A stretch of DNA of 52,106 bases from Thermoflexales bacterium (GTDB lineage Bacteria > Chloroflexota > Anaerolineae > J036 > Brachytrichaceae): assembly GCA_019694215.1 (NCBI GenBank), contig JAIBCK010000010.1, forward strand, positions 1-52,106, in the 5' to 3' direction. The notes beneath the pieces are model-generated. The model ran no database searches and was not told where the DNA came from. It saw nothing but the letters and a program-made list of their open reading frames with translations. Below are positions 24,685 to 36,000 of this stretch, in pieces (within the stretch, counting starts at the first letter, position 1; every line of letters starts with the position of its first letter). Position numbers and translations under genes: made by a program.

Positions 24685-26076
24685 ATGCCGCGCACCATCT
24701 CCGCCCGCCTCATCCTGGCCTTTCTGGCGGTGAGCATCCTCGGGGTGGCGCTGGCCGCGGCCATCACCTACTGGCTGACCGAACGCGAGTTCATCCAGCT
24801 CTTCTACGATCAAAGCCGCACGCGCTACGTCAACGAGGCCGAGCAGTATTACGCCGTGGTCGGGAGCTGGCAGGGCATCGAGGCCGGGCTGCGCCCCTTC
24901 CCCAACGCGCGCGAGGGCATTCCCCAGCGCGATGAGCGCGAGCCGCAGGGCGGCGGCCCGGTCCGCGGTGGGGGTCGCGGCGGGCAGAGCGCCTTTGCGC
25001 TGGCGGATCAGGCCGGCCGCATCATTCTGGGCGCGCCACCGGTCGTCACCGGCACCCAGCTCACGGCCGCGCAACTCGCCGCCGGGAGCGCGGTCGAATA
25101 CAACGGCGAGCGCGTCGGCACGGTGATCGCCGCGTCACCGCCCCAGCTCGGCCCGCTGGAGAACAGCTTCCTCGACCGCACCAACCGGGCCTTTCTCTAT
25201 GCCGCGCTGGGCTCGGCCGCGCTTGCCTTGCTACTGGGCGTTGTGCTGGCGCGCACCCTCACCCAGCCGCTGCGCGCGCTCACGGTGGCCATCCGCCGCA
25301 TGGCGGCCGGCGACCTCAAGCAGACGGTGCGGGTGCGCACCAACGACGAGCTGGGAGAGTTGGCGGCCGCCTTCAACCACATGAGCGCCGATCTGGACGC
25401 GCTCACGCAATCGCGCCGGCAGATGACCGCCGACATCGCCCACGACCTGCGCACGCCGCTGACGGTGATCGGTGGCTATGTCGAATCGATGCGCGACGGC
25501 GTGCTGAAGCCCACGCCCGAGCGCCTGACCACGGTCGGGCGCGAGGTGCAGCTGCTGCAGCGGCTGGTGACGGACCTGGGCACGCTCGCCCAGGCCGAGG
25601 GCGGGCAGATGCGGTTGAACCGCGCCCCGCTCGCCGCCGACGCACTCCTGTCGATGCTGGCAAAGAGCTATCAACCGTTGGGCGATGCGCGCAACGTGCG
25701 CGTCCTCGTCGATGCGCCCGCAGACCTGCCGCATTTCAGCGCTGACCCGGACCGGCTGGCCCAGGTGTTTGGCAACCTGGTGACCAACGCGCTGCGCCAC
25801 ACCCCGCCCGGCGGCAGCGTCACGCTCAGCGCGCGGCGCGCCGCAAACGGCGTCGCGCTCATGGTGACCGACACGGGCGAGGGGATCAGCCCGCAGGACC
25901 TGCCGCACGTCTTCGACCGCTTCTACCGCGGTGACAAGGCCCGCAGCGCCGACGGCGCCGAGTCCGGGCTGGGGCTGGCCATCGCCAAATCCATCGTCGA
26001 GGCGCACGGCGGCACGATCAAGGCGGAGAGCGCGCCGGGCCAGGGCACGACGATGCGCATCGACCTGACGGCGTAG
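24685..26076 (+). CDS. Sensor histidine kinase (BaeS-like)
   Basis: A 463-residue membrane kinase. Helix 1 spans about 8-30; an outer sensor domain of about 135 residues includes a Gly/Arg-rich segment (QGGGPVRGGGRGG, about 88-100); helix 2 spans 169-189; HAMP follows (about 190-240). The phosphorylated His253 is in ADIAHDLRTPL. The ATPase domain shows N (NLVTNALRHTP), G1 (DTGEGIS), F (FDRFYRG) and G2 (SGLGLAI) boxes. It pairs with the adjacent regulator. It converges with the TauE gene, leaving 6 bp between stops. Confidence 0.94.
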   Translation: MPRTISARLILAFLAVSILGVALAAAITYWLTEREFIQLFYDQSRTRYVNEAEQYYAVVGSWQGIEAGLRPFPNAREGIPQRDEREPQGGGPVRGGGRGGQSAFALADQAGRIILGAPPVVTGTQLTAAQLAAGSAVEYNGERVGTVIAASPPQLGPLENSFLDRTNRAFLYAALGSAALALLLGVVLARTLTQPLRALTVAIRRMAAGDLKQTVRVRTNDELGELAAAFNHMSADLDALTQSRRQMTADIAHDLRTPLTVIGGYVESMRDGVLKPTPERLTTVGREVQLLQRLVTDLGTLAQAEGGQMRLNRAPLAADALLSMLAKSYQPLGDARNVRVLVDAPADLPHFSADPDRLAQVFGNLVTNALRHTPPGGSVTLSARRAANGVALMVTDTGEGISPQDLPHVFDRFYRGDKARSADGAESGLGLAIAKSIVEAHGGTIKAESAPGQGTTMRIDLTA

Positions 26077-26082
26077 CCGCGC

Positions 26083-26862
26083 TCAGCCGCGGATGAAGTA
26101 GATCAGTGAGACGATCACGCCGATCACAACGACCAGCGTGCGCAGCACGTTGGGCTTGATCCGCCCGGCCAGCCGCCCGCCCAAAGCGCCACCGACGATC
26201 GCGCCGACCGCCATCACTGCCGCGGCCAGCCACACCACCTGCCCCGAGCCAAGGAAGAACAGTGCCGCCGCGACATTGACGCAAAAGGCCACGGCCTGCT
26301 TGAGCGCGTTCAGCCGCGTCAGCGAGTCGTCGATCACCAGACCCAGCACCGCCAGGACGATCACGCTCAGCCCGGCGCCGAAGTAGCCGCCGTAGATCGA
26401 GGCCAGGAAGATCGGCAGTGCCACCCAGGCATCGTTGTGCGCGCCGCCCTTGCCCTGCCGCGCCGTCAGCCACTTGCGCAGCGGCCCCTGCAGGGCCAGC
26501 AGCAGCGAGGCCACCAGGATCAGGAAGGGGACGAGCTGCTTGAAGAGCTTCTCGCCCGTGTTGAGCAGGAGATAGCCGCCGGTGATGCCGCCCAGGATCG
26601 CCGCGGGGGCCAGCCAGAGCAGGCGCTTGCGCTGGGTCTTCAGGTCATTCCACTGCGCAAAGGTCGCGCTGAGGTAACCCGGCGAGAGCGCGACCGTGTT
26701 CGTCACGCTGGCCGCGACGTTCGAGATGCCGGCCGCGGTCAGGGCGGGGAAGGAGATCAGCGTCCCGCCGCCGGCGATGGCGTTGATCCCGCCCGCCAGC
26801 AGGGCGGCCAGCGCAATGAGGGCGAGCTGGGGGAGTTCGAGCGTTGGGCTTGCGGGGTTGAT
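26083..26862 (-). CDS. TauE/SafE-family anion exporter, apparent ATC start
   Basis: A 259-residue membrane protein with about eight helices and the TauE/SafE pattern ([18 protein letters not shown] near the N-terminus, [12 protein letters not shown] in the middle). The family moves sulfite, sulfoacetate or related anions; the substrate here is unknown. No ATG, GTG or TTG lies in frame near the natural N-terminus. The best start is an ATC at 26862: GGAGG (26873-26869) precedes it by 6 bases, and translation from it gives the expected protein beginning. The ATG at 27057 lies upstream of the predicted promoter and adds an unrelated 65-residue segment. Confidence 0.85.
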   Translation of the reverse strand: MNPASPTLELPQLALIALAALLAGGINAIAGGGTLISFPALTAAGISNVAASVTNTVALSPGYLSATFAQWNDLKTQRKRLLWLAPAAILGGITGGYLLLNTGEKLFKQLVPFLILVASLLLALQGPLRKWLTARQGKGGAHNDAWVALPIFLASIYGGYFGAGLSVIVLAVLGLVIDDSLTRLNALKQAVAFCVNVAAALFFLGSGQVVWLAAAVMAVGAIVGGALGGRLAGRIKPNVLRTLVVVIGVIVSLIYFIRG

Positions 26863-26901
26863 GGTGGGCCTCCGGCACGGCGTATCGGTCGTGTCGCGGG
26901 C

Positions 26902-26929
26902 ATTGTAGCGGAGGGGGACGGCGCGCCAA
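26902..26929 (-). promoter_or_regulatory. Promoter of the TauE/SafE gene
   Basis: -35 TTGGCG and -10 TACAAT (26907-26902) with a 16-bp spacer read towards the transporter. The predicted transcript begins near 26895, about 30 bases before the ATC codon, which rules out the far-upstream ATG as the start. Confidence 0.5.
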
Positions 26930-26991
26930 ATGCCGGATGCACCCTCACGCGTAGCGCTGGCCCCGACCGCGACCTTGCGGAAAAGTTGCGC

Positions 26992-27007
26992 GTCAAGGAC
27001 AATTGAC
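26992..27007. promoter_or_regulatory. Inverted repeat GTCAA-N6-TTGAC
   Basis: A short perfect inverted repeat lies between the divergent TauE and giant-protein genes and could be an operator. The only basis is its symmetry and position. Confidence 0.3.
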
Positions 27008-27078
27008 TCGCCGAAGGGCTTCCACCCTGTATCAAGCTGCCACGTCAAGCCATCCATTGAAGCTGGAGTCTGTCGCCA

Positions 27079-30000
27079 ATGTACTCAATCCGATTGATCC
27101 TCAACATCCTTCTCGCCATTGCCCTGCTGCTGCCTGCCCGCCCCGTGCCTGTGAGCGCAACCCGGCCAGCGGCACCCGCGACCCAGGTCATCGGTGACCT
27201 TCCGCGCGCCCTGCTTGCGCCTGCCGCGGAAGCCCCTGCCTCGGTCGACCACGCGATAGCACTCAGCAAGGTCCAGTCGGCCTACCGCGGGGCCGATGCC
27301 GTAGCGGGCAGGATCACCGTCACCTACACGTTGAGCAACCTGCGCCCGCCGGCCAATGCGCCCGCGCTGGCAGACGGGTTGACGGTCACCGACACGATGG
27401 CGGCCCTGTCTGGGCTCGATCCGTTGGCTGATGCGAACACACTGCGAAGTGCCCTCTTCACCACGGTTCTCACCCCGGGTATCAGCGTGGTGAGTGCCTC
27501 GCGGCCCTACAGCGTCAATGGTTCGGCCCTCCAGGTGGCCTGGGGCGATGTCGCCCCACTCTCCAACGTCACACTCACCCTGACGCTCGCGACGCCGACG
27601 GCGTCACCCGATTTCATGTCCCTGGACGGCGGCGCACGCGCCTACGCCGTGCTGCAGGGCCGGATGGTCCTGGCCTCCGCGGGATCGATCCGCTTTGCGC
27701 CCGATGCGCTGGGCGCCTACCTGAACTGGACGCCGGATGCCGACACGCGCGATGCCTGGATGCTGCGTCAACTTTCCCAGTTGGGCGATGACCCGTCCGG
27801 GCTGTTTGCCTTTGTCCGCGCCCTGCGCACCGAAAGCTATCCGGGCTCGTTGCGCGGCACCCGGGGGACGCTGTGGAGCCAGGCCGGCAACAGCCTCGAC
27901 AAGGCCTCCCTGCTGATCGCTTTGTTGCGCGCCTCCGGCATCCCTGCCCGCTACCGGCACGGCAGCCTCTCGCCTTCCATGGCCGAAACACTGCTCGGCG
28001 CACTCTTTCCCGCGCTGCCCGATACTACGGGTCTGGTCCCGGCGGATGCGGACGTGTTCGATCCCCTGCATGACGATGTCCTGCTCGCAGAGACCGGTGA
28101 TCACTGGTGGCTGGACGCCTATCTGCCAGGACAGGGCTGGACGGCGATGGATCCGGCCTTCGCCTCGGCGACGGCCGGCGCGACCTTTCATGCCAGCCTG
28201 GCGGGTGATGGCAGTGACCTCGTGGCCGAAGTCCCAGATACACAACGTCACAAAGTCACCTTCCGTCTGACCGTCGAGCGGTTCGGCCCGTTTTCATTCA
28301 CCAGCCTGGGCATGGGCACGATCCAGCCGCTCAGCGCCACGATTCCAACGGTGCAGCTGGTGGGCAACCCGGTCTCGCTGGAACACTGGGTGGACACTGT
28401 CAACCAGGGCGGTCTGGTCTTCGCCACCACCATCAACACCTACCTCCCCTATCTCGTAATTGGCGATGAGGCCATCGACGGGCAGGCCTTTCAGGACATC
28501 ACCAGCAACTTCCCCATGGGATATGAGGTCAGCACGGCCGAGTGGCTCTCGGTCGACCTCCAGCATCCCTCGGGGGCGCGCGAGACGTTCACCCGCACCA
28601 TCGTCGACCTGATCGGCGTCGCGGCCCGCAGCAGCGGCGGAACCATCACCAACAGCTTTGGCAGTGGCACAACGCTGGTGGACGAGGGCAACGTCTATGC
28701 CTTTCTGTTCGCACCCTCGGTAGTTCCGATCGATGCCGTCAACGCCGCCTATCCCAACCTCGCCGCGGCGGCCTCAAAGGCGCAATCCCTGATCGCGACG
28801 GCCGATACCGTCACGGGCACGAGCCCATCGGAGATCGCCCAGCTTCAGCGCGCGAGCGTGGCCATGCGTTCGGCCCTGCGCGCCGAAACGGGCGCGCAGG
28901 CGCTGTGGTTTGCGGCGGCCTCCGACTTTGGGACGCCGGGCCTGGCGGCGGCGGCGCACGTGGCCGCGTACTACGAAATGCCCCGTCTCATCATCGCCTC
29001 GATTCAGAAGGACAAAGGCGATGCGCACTCGCGCGCGGTGCTCGATCTGGCCCTCAATCGCATCCGCTCCGTGCCGTATCCCGGTCAGACGGTGGAAGGT
29101 GCCATCCCCTTCAACCTCACCTGGGGACTGATGCAGGGCGAGCTCGAACACGCCCTGATGTCCGCCTGGCATGGAGTGGCGCCCACCGGCGTCCCGGCCG
29201 TCTTCGCACAGGCCCGCACCGAGGAAGTCCCCCTCGTGCTGCTCGCCCACAGCAACGTCGCGATGCTGGATGCGCTCGAGCTGTCTGCTCAGGCACGCAC
29301 ACGCATCGCGCAGACGCTGGCCGGCCGGCCCGATCTCATGGTCGTCGTTCCCAGCCGCATGATCACGGTGGCGGGCACCTCCACGGTCGGCTGGTACACC
29401 ATCAACATGCTGGACGGCGAAACGCAGGACATGATGGAGGATGGTCTTCACACTGCGGCGATCGAATACGGTTTCCTGTTGAAGTCCAACTTACAGAACT
29501 TTGGCTTTGCGATTGCCGGCTTCGGACATGGCTTCTTCGCCGAAACGATGTTCTTTCTGGGCTACTTTCTGCAGGAGTGCCCGATTCGCTCGGGGAATAT
29601 CAAGAACATCTACGCGCAGGCCCTGACCCGCGCGACGCAATCCGCCCTGGATCTGGCCAAACGCATCGGTCAGGCGGACAAGGCATCGGGCGGGAAGGCC
29701 AATGACTGGATCGACTGCTATCTGAACGGCTGCACCTACGCGATCGGCTTCAAGTGGTCGACCAAGTTCAAGATTCCGAAGTACCTCTCGACCGGTGCGG
29801 ATCTTGCAACCGATGGCAAATTGAAGGAAAAGGCGGGGCCCTGCTCCTTCAATCTGACGAGCCTGAGCGGAGACTGCAAATACGAATGGCATGGCCCCCT
29901 CAGTTTCAAGAGCGGTATTTCGGCTGCTGCGGCGATCATTGGCAGCCACAACGATCCGCCCGTGCCCGGTGGATTGGCCGGCCAGGCGCGCTTTACCCCA

Positions 30001-33000
30001 CAGCCAGACACGTCTGTTTCGCGGGCCATGACCCTGGCAGCCACACGGGCTGGCAGCACCCTGACGATGACGGCCCAGGTTGGGTATGCGTCCGTCGCGC
30101 GCGGCGCGGCCGCCTATGCGTCAGCCACAGCCGGTCTGGCAGTATCAGGCGTGCCGCCGACGTTCACCGCCTTTGCGCCAGGCGGGAGTGCGGCGCTCGC
30201 CGGTGCTGGGTTGATGCTCGGCCCCGCCGACGCCCCGCTGTATGTCAACGGTTCCGCCGTGGCGATTCCCGAGGGCGTGGGACTACCCGCCTACACGGGC
30301 ACACTGACGATCAGCGAGACGAGCGCGATCCTTGATCGCATATCGCTTTCGGGCGTTGGCCATTTCCTCGTCGTACGCGCGACCCCGGCCACGGCAAGCA
30401 TCCTGCCAGGCGCAACGACGGCCTTCACCCTCGCCCACGAGACCAACGTCACCGCCCTCTACACCGTCACGGCCGAGGCACCCGCGGGCTGGGCGCTCGG
30501 GCTGACAGCCGCAGGTGCGGTGACCGCAACCGCGCCCTTGGCCGCACCACCCGGCGAATACCGGATTCTGGTGACGGCGGGCGATGCCCGGTCGCGCGTC
30601 TTTGCCAGCACCTGGCACACCGTATCGGTCGGCCCACGCAACGGGGTTGATGTGGTCGTTCAGGTCGATCCCCTCCACACCGTGGCCTGGGGGAGCGTGC
30701 CGAACACCGAGCTGACAGGCGACACAAACAACGGGCAAATGCAGCTCACGGATGCTGCATTCACCATCGTCATCTCCAACACGTCGTCCGTCACGCGCAG
30801 CTACGGGCTGAGCGTGGCAGGCCTCCCGGCCAGCTGGAGCTATTTGAGCACGGCCAGCGTGACGCTGACCGCAGGTGCGGTCGGCAGGGTTGGGCTGGCC
30901 GTGTCCCCCACGCTCGGCACGCTCGCCGGAAGCAGCCATCCTTTTTCAGTGACCGCCAGCGCAACGGACGGCGCCCTCGCAGCGACCGGTGCGGCGGTGT
31001 TCGTGATGCCTGGCCGCGCCTATGCCCATCTGGACGCGCCAGCGCATGACCGTTATGCGGTGGCGGGAAGCACCCTCGCGATGACCGCCGCAGTCCGCAA
31101 CGTGGGGAACCTTGCGGGGACCTTCCCCTTCACGGTCGAGGCACCCGCCACCTGGGCGCTTGCCGCGCCATCCAGCTTCACCCTCGCGGCCGGGCAGACC
31201 GACATCATCACGTTCAGCGTGGTGCCAACGGGACCGCTCTACAGCGCCAGTGCGGTGTGGATGAGAACGCGATCGGAACCGTATGACCAGTCCGACTACA
31301 CTTTTGTCCAGCTCGTCACGCCCTACGCGGGAGCGATCTTTGCGACAGCCGCATCGTGCGCCGGAGCGGGGAACACCCAACTCGCCAGCGCCTGCGAGAA
31401 CCTTGCCAATGCCGTCCTGCGCCTGGAGGCCAGGCCCGATGACGTCGCGTATCGTGATGCCGTGGTCGTCGCGCTCGGCACCGTCATCGATCTTCTTGCG
31501 GCAATCGGGCAAACACCGGCGCTCGACGCACTCGACGCCCTGGCCAGCAGCCTGAGCGGGCATCTGGGCACCGGGCTGGACGCCGATCTGGCGGCCATTG
31601 CACCAGCCCTCCTGACCGCCTGCACCGAAGCGGACGCCGTGACCAGCCACGCCTTTGAGGCCACCTTCACGCCGGGTGCCGCGCTGGCGCTGCCCGGTCG
31701 TGAGCTATCGTTCCTGTTCAATTTGCACAACGCCGGAACAACATCTACTTCCTATACCGTGGTGCTGACGTCGCCGGTCATTGCCGGGCCGGTGCTCCTG
31801 GCTCCCACGCTCGCCGCGGGGGCGAACGCCAGTCAGGCCGTCACGGTGTCTCTCGGGACACCCGGGTTTGTGCCGATCCATGCGCACATCAGCGCCAACA
31901 CGGGCCTGACCAGCATGCCGACGCTCGACGATTCGGCGATTGCGGGCGCGACCTTTGTATCCCCCATCCTGCAGATGCTCGATGTCGTCGCCACCCCCGC
32001 CTTTGTCGACAGCGGCGTCAGTGCGACCGGGCTGACGGCGCGCGTGGTCAACGTCGCCAACAGCCCATTGCAGGCCATGGCGACCCTGACGGTAAGTGCA
32101 CCGGGCGGAGGGGTAAGCGCCACCCTGCACGCATCCGCCGCAATCATTCCCGGCAACGTGACGCTGATCAATTTTGGAAGTTTGACCACCAGTGGCTTCC
32201 TGACCGGGGTCTACACGCTCACGGGCAGCGTGGTGGTATCCGCGCCGACGGGGCTCGCCGGGGCGACATCGACGGCCACGGGCGGGTTCGCCGTCGGCCA
32301 GGCCCTGTTTGCTGCAGCGGCGGCCTCTCCCGTGTTGGTGGCGCCTGGTGATATCACCGTCACCACGCTGGTCACCACCTGGGTGCATCAGGAAGCCCCG
32401 CTGCCCCTGCTGAAGGCATCCCCCGCAGCAAGACCGGCGGCGTCAAGCACCCTGCTTCCGCCCCTGACCAAGCCACTTCCTTCGCCGACAGGTGAAAGCA
32501 TCGCCGCGCCGGAGACAGCGCTTCCGGCCATGCCTTCCGCATGGGCCGAGGAGGACGGCGCGACCCGCGCAGAAGCCTGGGTGGAGGCCGACCTGGGCGG
32601 TCTGCCCAGCGCACCCACCTTCTCGGGTGGGCTGACCCGCACCGATGGGGGCAATTCAACCGTTACGCGCACCGGGACCTGGACGACGGTGTCGGGATCG
32701 AACATGGCCCACAACGGCAACTACAGCCGAACCAGCGTGGTGTCCAGCACGCTCACCTTCACCTTTACCGGTGTCTGGCTGAGCATCGGCTACCTTGCCG
32801 CAACCGATGGCCGCACCTTCGATGTGGAGATCGATGGCGTTTCGCAGGGCGTCATTGACAGCTACGTCAACCGCGCGGACACTCCCATGAGCGCGGTCTA
32901 TGCCGGCTTGAGCGCGGGCGAGCACGTCGTCCGCATCACGACACTGAGCGGCAAGAACGCCTTCGCAGCCACCACGGCCTATGTCAAGATCGACTACTTT

Positions 33001-36000
33001 GATGTTTGGGACGGCAGCACACTCGCGGATGGCACCTTCGAACACACCGACGGCCGGGTGATCCTGGGCCCGGGATGGACGACGCAGACGCTTGCCACCG
33101 CAAGCGGCGGGAGCTACGCGCGCAGTCCGTTCTCCTTCGGCGTGGCCTGGCTGGCCTTCACCGGAGACAGTGTCAGCTACCGGATGATCAAGGACTTCAG
33201 CAACGCTGGGGCCGTATCCGTTTTCGTCGACGGCGTCCTGAAGGCGGACCTGGACCTGTATTCCACGCTGCTCACCGGGAGCAGCGTGACGACGCCCGTT
33301 GTGAGCTTCAACGGTCTCGGCGCTGGCGCGCACATCCTGACCCTCGTCCTCCGGCGCGGCACGTATCTCGCGCTCGACCACTTCACCACGCCGGGCAGCG
33401 CACCCTTCTTCAGCGTCTCGACGCCCAACGGTGTGTATCGTGTCGAGGAGGGGGATTCCAGCCTGCGCTACAACGGCTTCCCGCTCACCCGGACCCGCAG
33501 CACCTGGAGCGAAAGCGCGAGCAGCTCGGCCAGCGGGGGCTTTGTGATCGCCTCATCCACGGCTGGCGATTCCATTGAAATGACTTTCTCGGGACCCTGG
33601 GCGAGCCTGGGCTATGTGGCCACCACCAATTCGGGGCGGGTCGAGGTCTTTATCGATGGCGTCTCGCGGGGCACGGTGGATGCATATGCGCGCTACGAGA
33701 TGCCACGCAGCGTTGTGTTTGCCGATCTCGGCGCCGGCGCGCACACGCTGAGCGTGACGGTGTTGAGTGGGCGCAATGCGTTTGCCACGACACCGGGCAA
33801 TTTCTACTTCGACTACCTCGATGTTTGGGACGGCAGCGCGCTGCCCGATGGCACTTTCGAAGAGGACAGCGCAAGGATGCTGTACAGCCGCAGTTGGACA
33901 CTTGTCAACCAGGCCAACGCTGGCGGCGGCAGCTACGCGGTGTCGCCCTTCCAGAGTGGGGCCGCCTGGTCGGTGTTCGCCGGAGACACGGTCAGCCTGC
34001 AGTTCTTTGCCGCCTTCGCCAACGCCGGAAGCGTCGATGTTGCGATCGATGGCGTGACCCGCAGCACAGTGGATCTGCGCGTGGCCCTGACCGGGACCAC
34101 CAACCTCACGCGCGTGCTTTCACTGAACGGGCTGGGGAGTGGACCCCATGTTGTCACCCTGGGCATGGCGCGGGCGTCGTATCTTTCCCTGGATCGCATC
34201 AGCACGCCGGGCGACGCCCCCTTTGCCACACCGCCAGCGATGACCGGCGTGTATCGATACGAGGAAAATGATCCGGCGCTGCTCTACGATGGCGCCCCGT
34301 ACACCATGACCCGTCAGACCTGGTTCGAGACCACTGCGTCGGAGGCCAGTAGCGGATACGTGCGCTACAGCGCAACCGCCAGCGACACGATCAGCCTGGT
34401 CTTTACCGGCACCTGGGTGTCGCTGGGTTATCTCGGCCGCGCCAATGCCGGCCGCTTCGAGGTCTATGTCGATGGCACGCTGCGACAAGTGGTGGATGGC
34501 TATGCCCATGATGATGAGCCGCGCAGCGCCGTGTTCGGCGGCCTGACCCCGGGCACGCATTCACTGTCCGTCACCGTGACCGGCGCGCGGAATGCCCTCG
34601 CCACGACACCGGGCAACTTCTATCTGGACTACATCGACGTCTGGGATGGGAGCGCCCTTCCGGACGGCAGCGTGGAGGAAAACAGTGGCCGCTTCTGGTA
34701 CAGCGCCGGTTGGACGCGCCCGGCGCTGTCCGCTGCCAGCAACGGCGACTATGCCCTCTCGCCCTTCGGCGGGGGTGCCGCCTGGATGGCCTTTGCCGGC
34801 GATAGCGTCAGCGTACAGCTCATCGGCGGCATCAACGGTATCGGCATCCTCGAGCTTGACGTGGACGGCGTGATGCGCACAACCGTCGATCTCAGGGTTC
34901 CACTGACCGGCACGACCGGCTTCACACGACCCATCTCCCTGAACGGGTTGGGCAGCGGCGCGCATGTGCTCACCGTGTTCGCCAGGCGCGGCGCCTACGT
35001 GAACATCGATGCGGCTGTGACCCCGGGGGTGGCCCCCTTCATCACCCCGTTCGTGCCGCTGGGGTTCACGCGCTACGAGGAGGCCAACCCGGCCATTCTG
35101 TACAACGGTCTTCCCTATTCCATCACCCGACAGACGTGGACGGACGGCAACTTGACGATGGCCAGCGACGGCTACGTGCGCCTGAGCGCCACCGTCAGCG
35201 ACACCCTCAGCCTTACATTTACGGGCACCTGGGCGGCCCTGGGTTACATCGGTCGGTCGAACGCCGGTCGCTTCGAGGTCTTTCTGGATGGCGTTTCGCG
35301 CGGGATCGTCGATGGCTACGCGCATGCCGAGGAGCCGCGCAGCCTGACCTTCGCCGGCCTTGTGACGGGCACACACACGCTCTCCGCCACGGTGCTGGGG
35401 ACGCGCAACCCGCTGGCCGCCTCACCCGGAAACTTCTATCCCGACTACATCGATGTCTGGGACGGCTCGGCGCTGCCGATGGCCACCCTCGACGAATCCA
35501 ACCCCCTGATTGTGTACTCCAATGGTTGGACGCGCCCGGCATCCGCACTCGCTGAAGGAGAGGCCTATGCGCTCAGCACCGTCTCGGGGGGAGCGGTCTG
35601 GGCGCGCTTCATCGGCGACAGCCTGCGCGTCCAGGCTCTGGTCGGGACCGCCAGCGCAGGCGAACTGGGCGTCTGGATCGATGGCGCTTTCCGCGAATGG
35701 GTGGACCTGGACGCCACGGCCCCGGCCACACGCAGCATGGCCTATGGCGATCTCGGCCCGGGCGCGCATGTGCTGACGCTCGCAACGCACCGCTCGTCCT
35801 ATATCAACTGGGATGTTGCGACTGTGACCACGCCTGCCCCGTACCGCCCGCTGACGCGCACGGGCGTCTATCGCCTGGAGGAGGATGATCCTTCCCTGCG
35901 CTACAACGGCGCACCCTTTACGGCCACGGCGAGCAGCTGGAGCGAGTTGCTGCGCACCGTTGCAAGTGACCGGTATGTCGCGCGTTCGAGCACCGTCAGT

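Noticed and set aside
26083-27057. ATG at 27057 as start of the TauE/SafE gene
   Set aside because: It lies upstream of a good promoter (-10 at 26902-26907), adds an unconserved 65-residue segment and has no ribosome site; ATC with GGAGG fits better.
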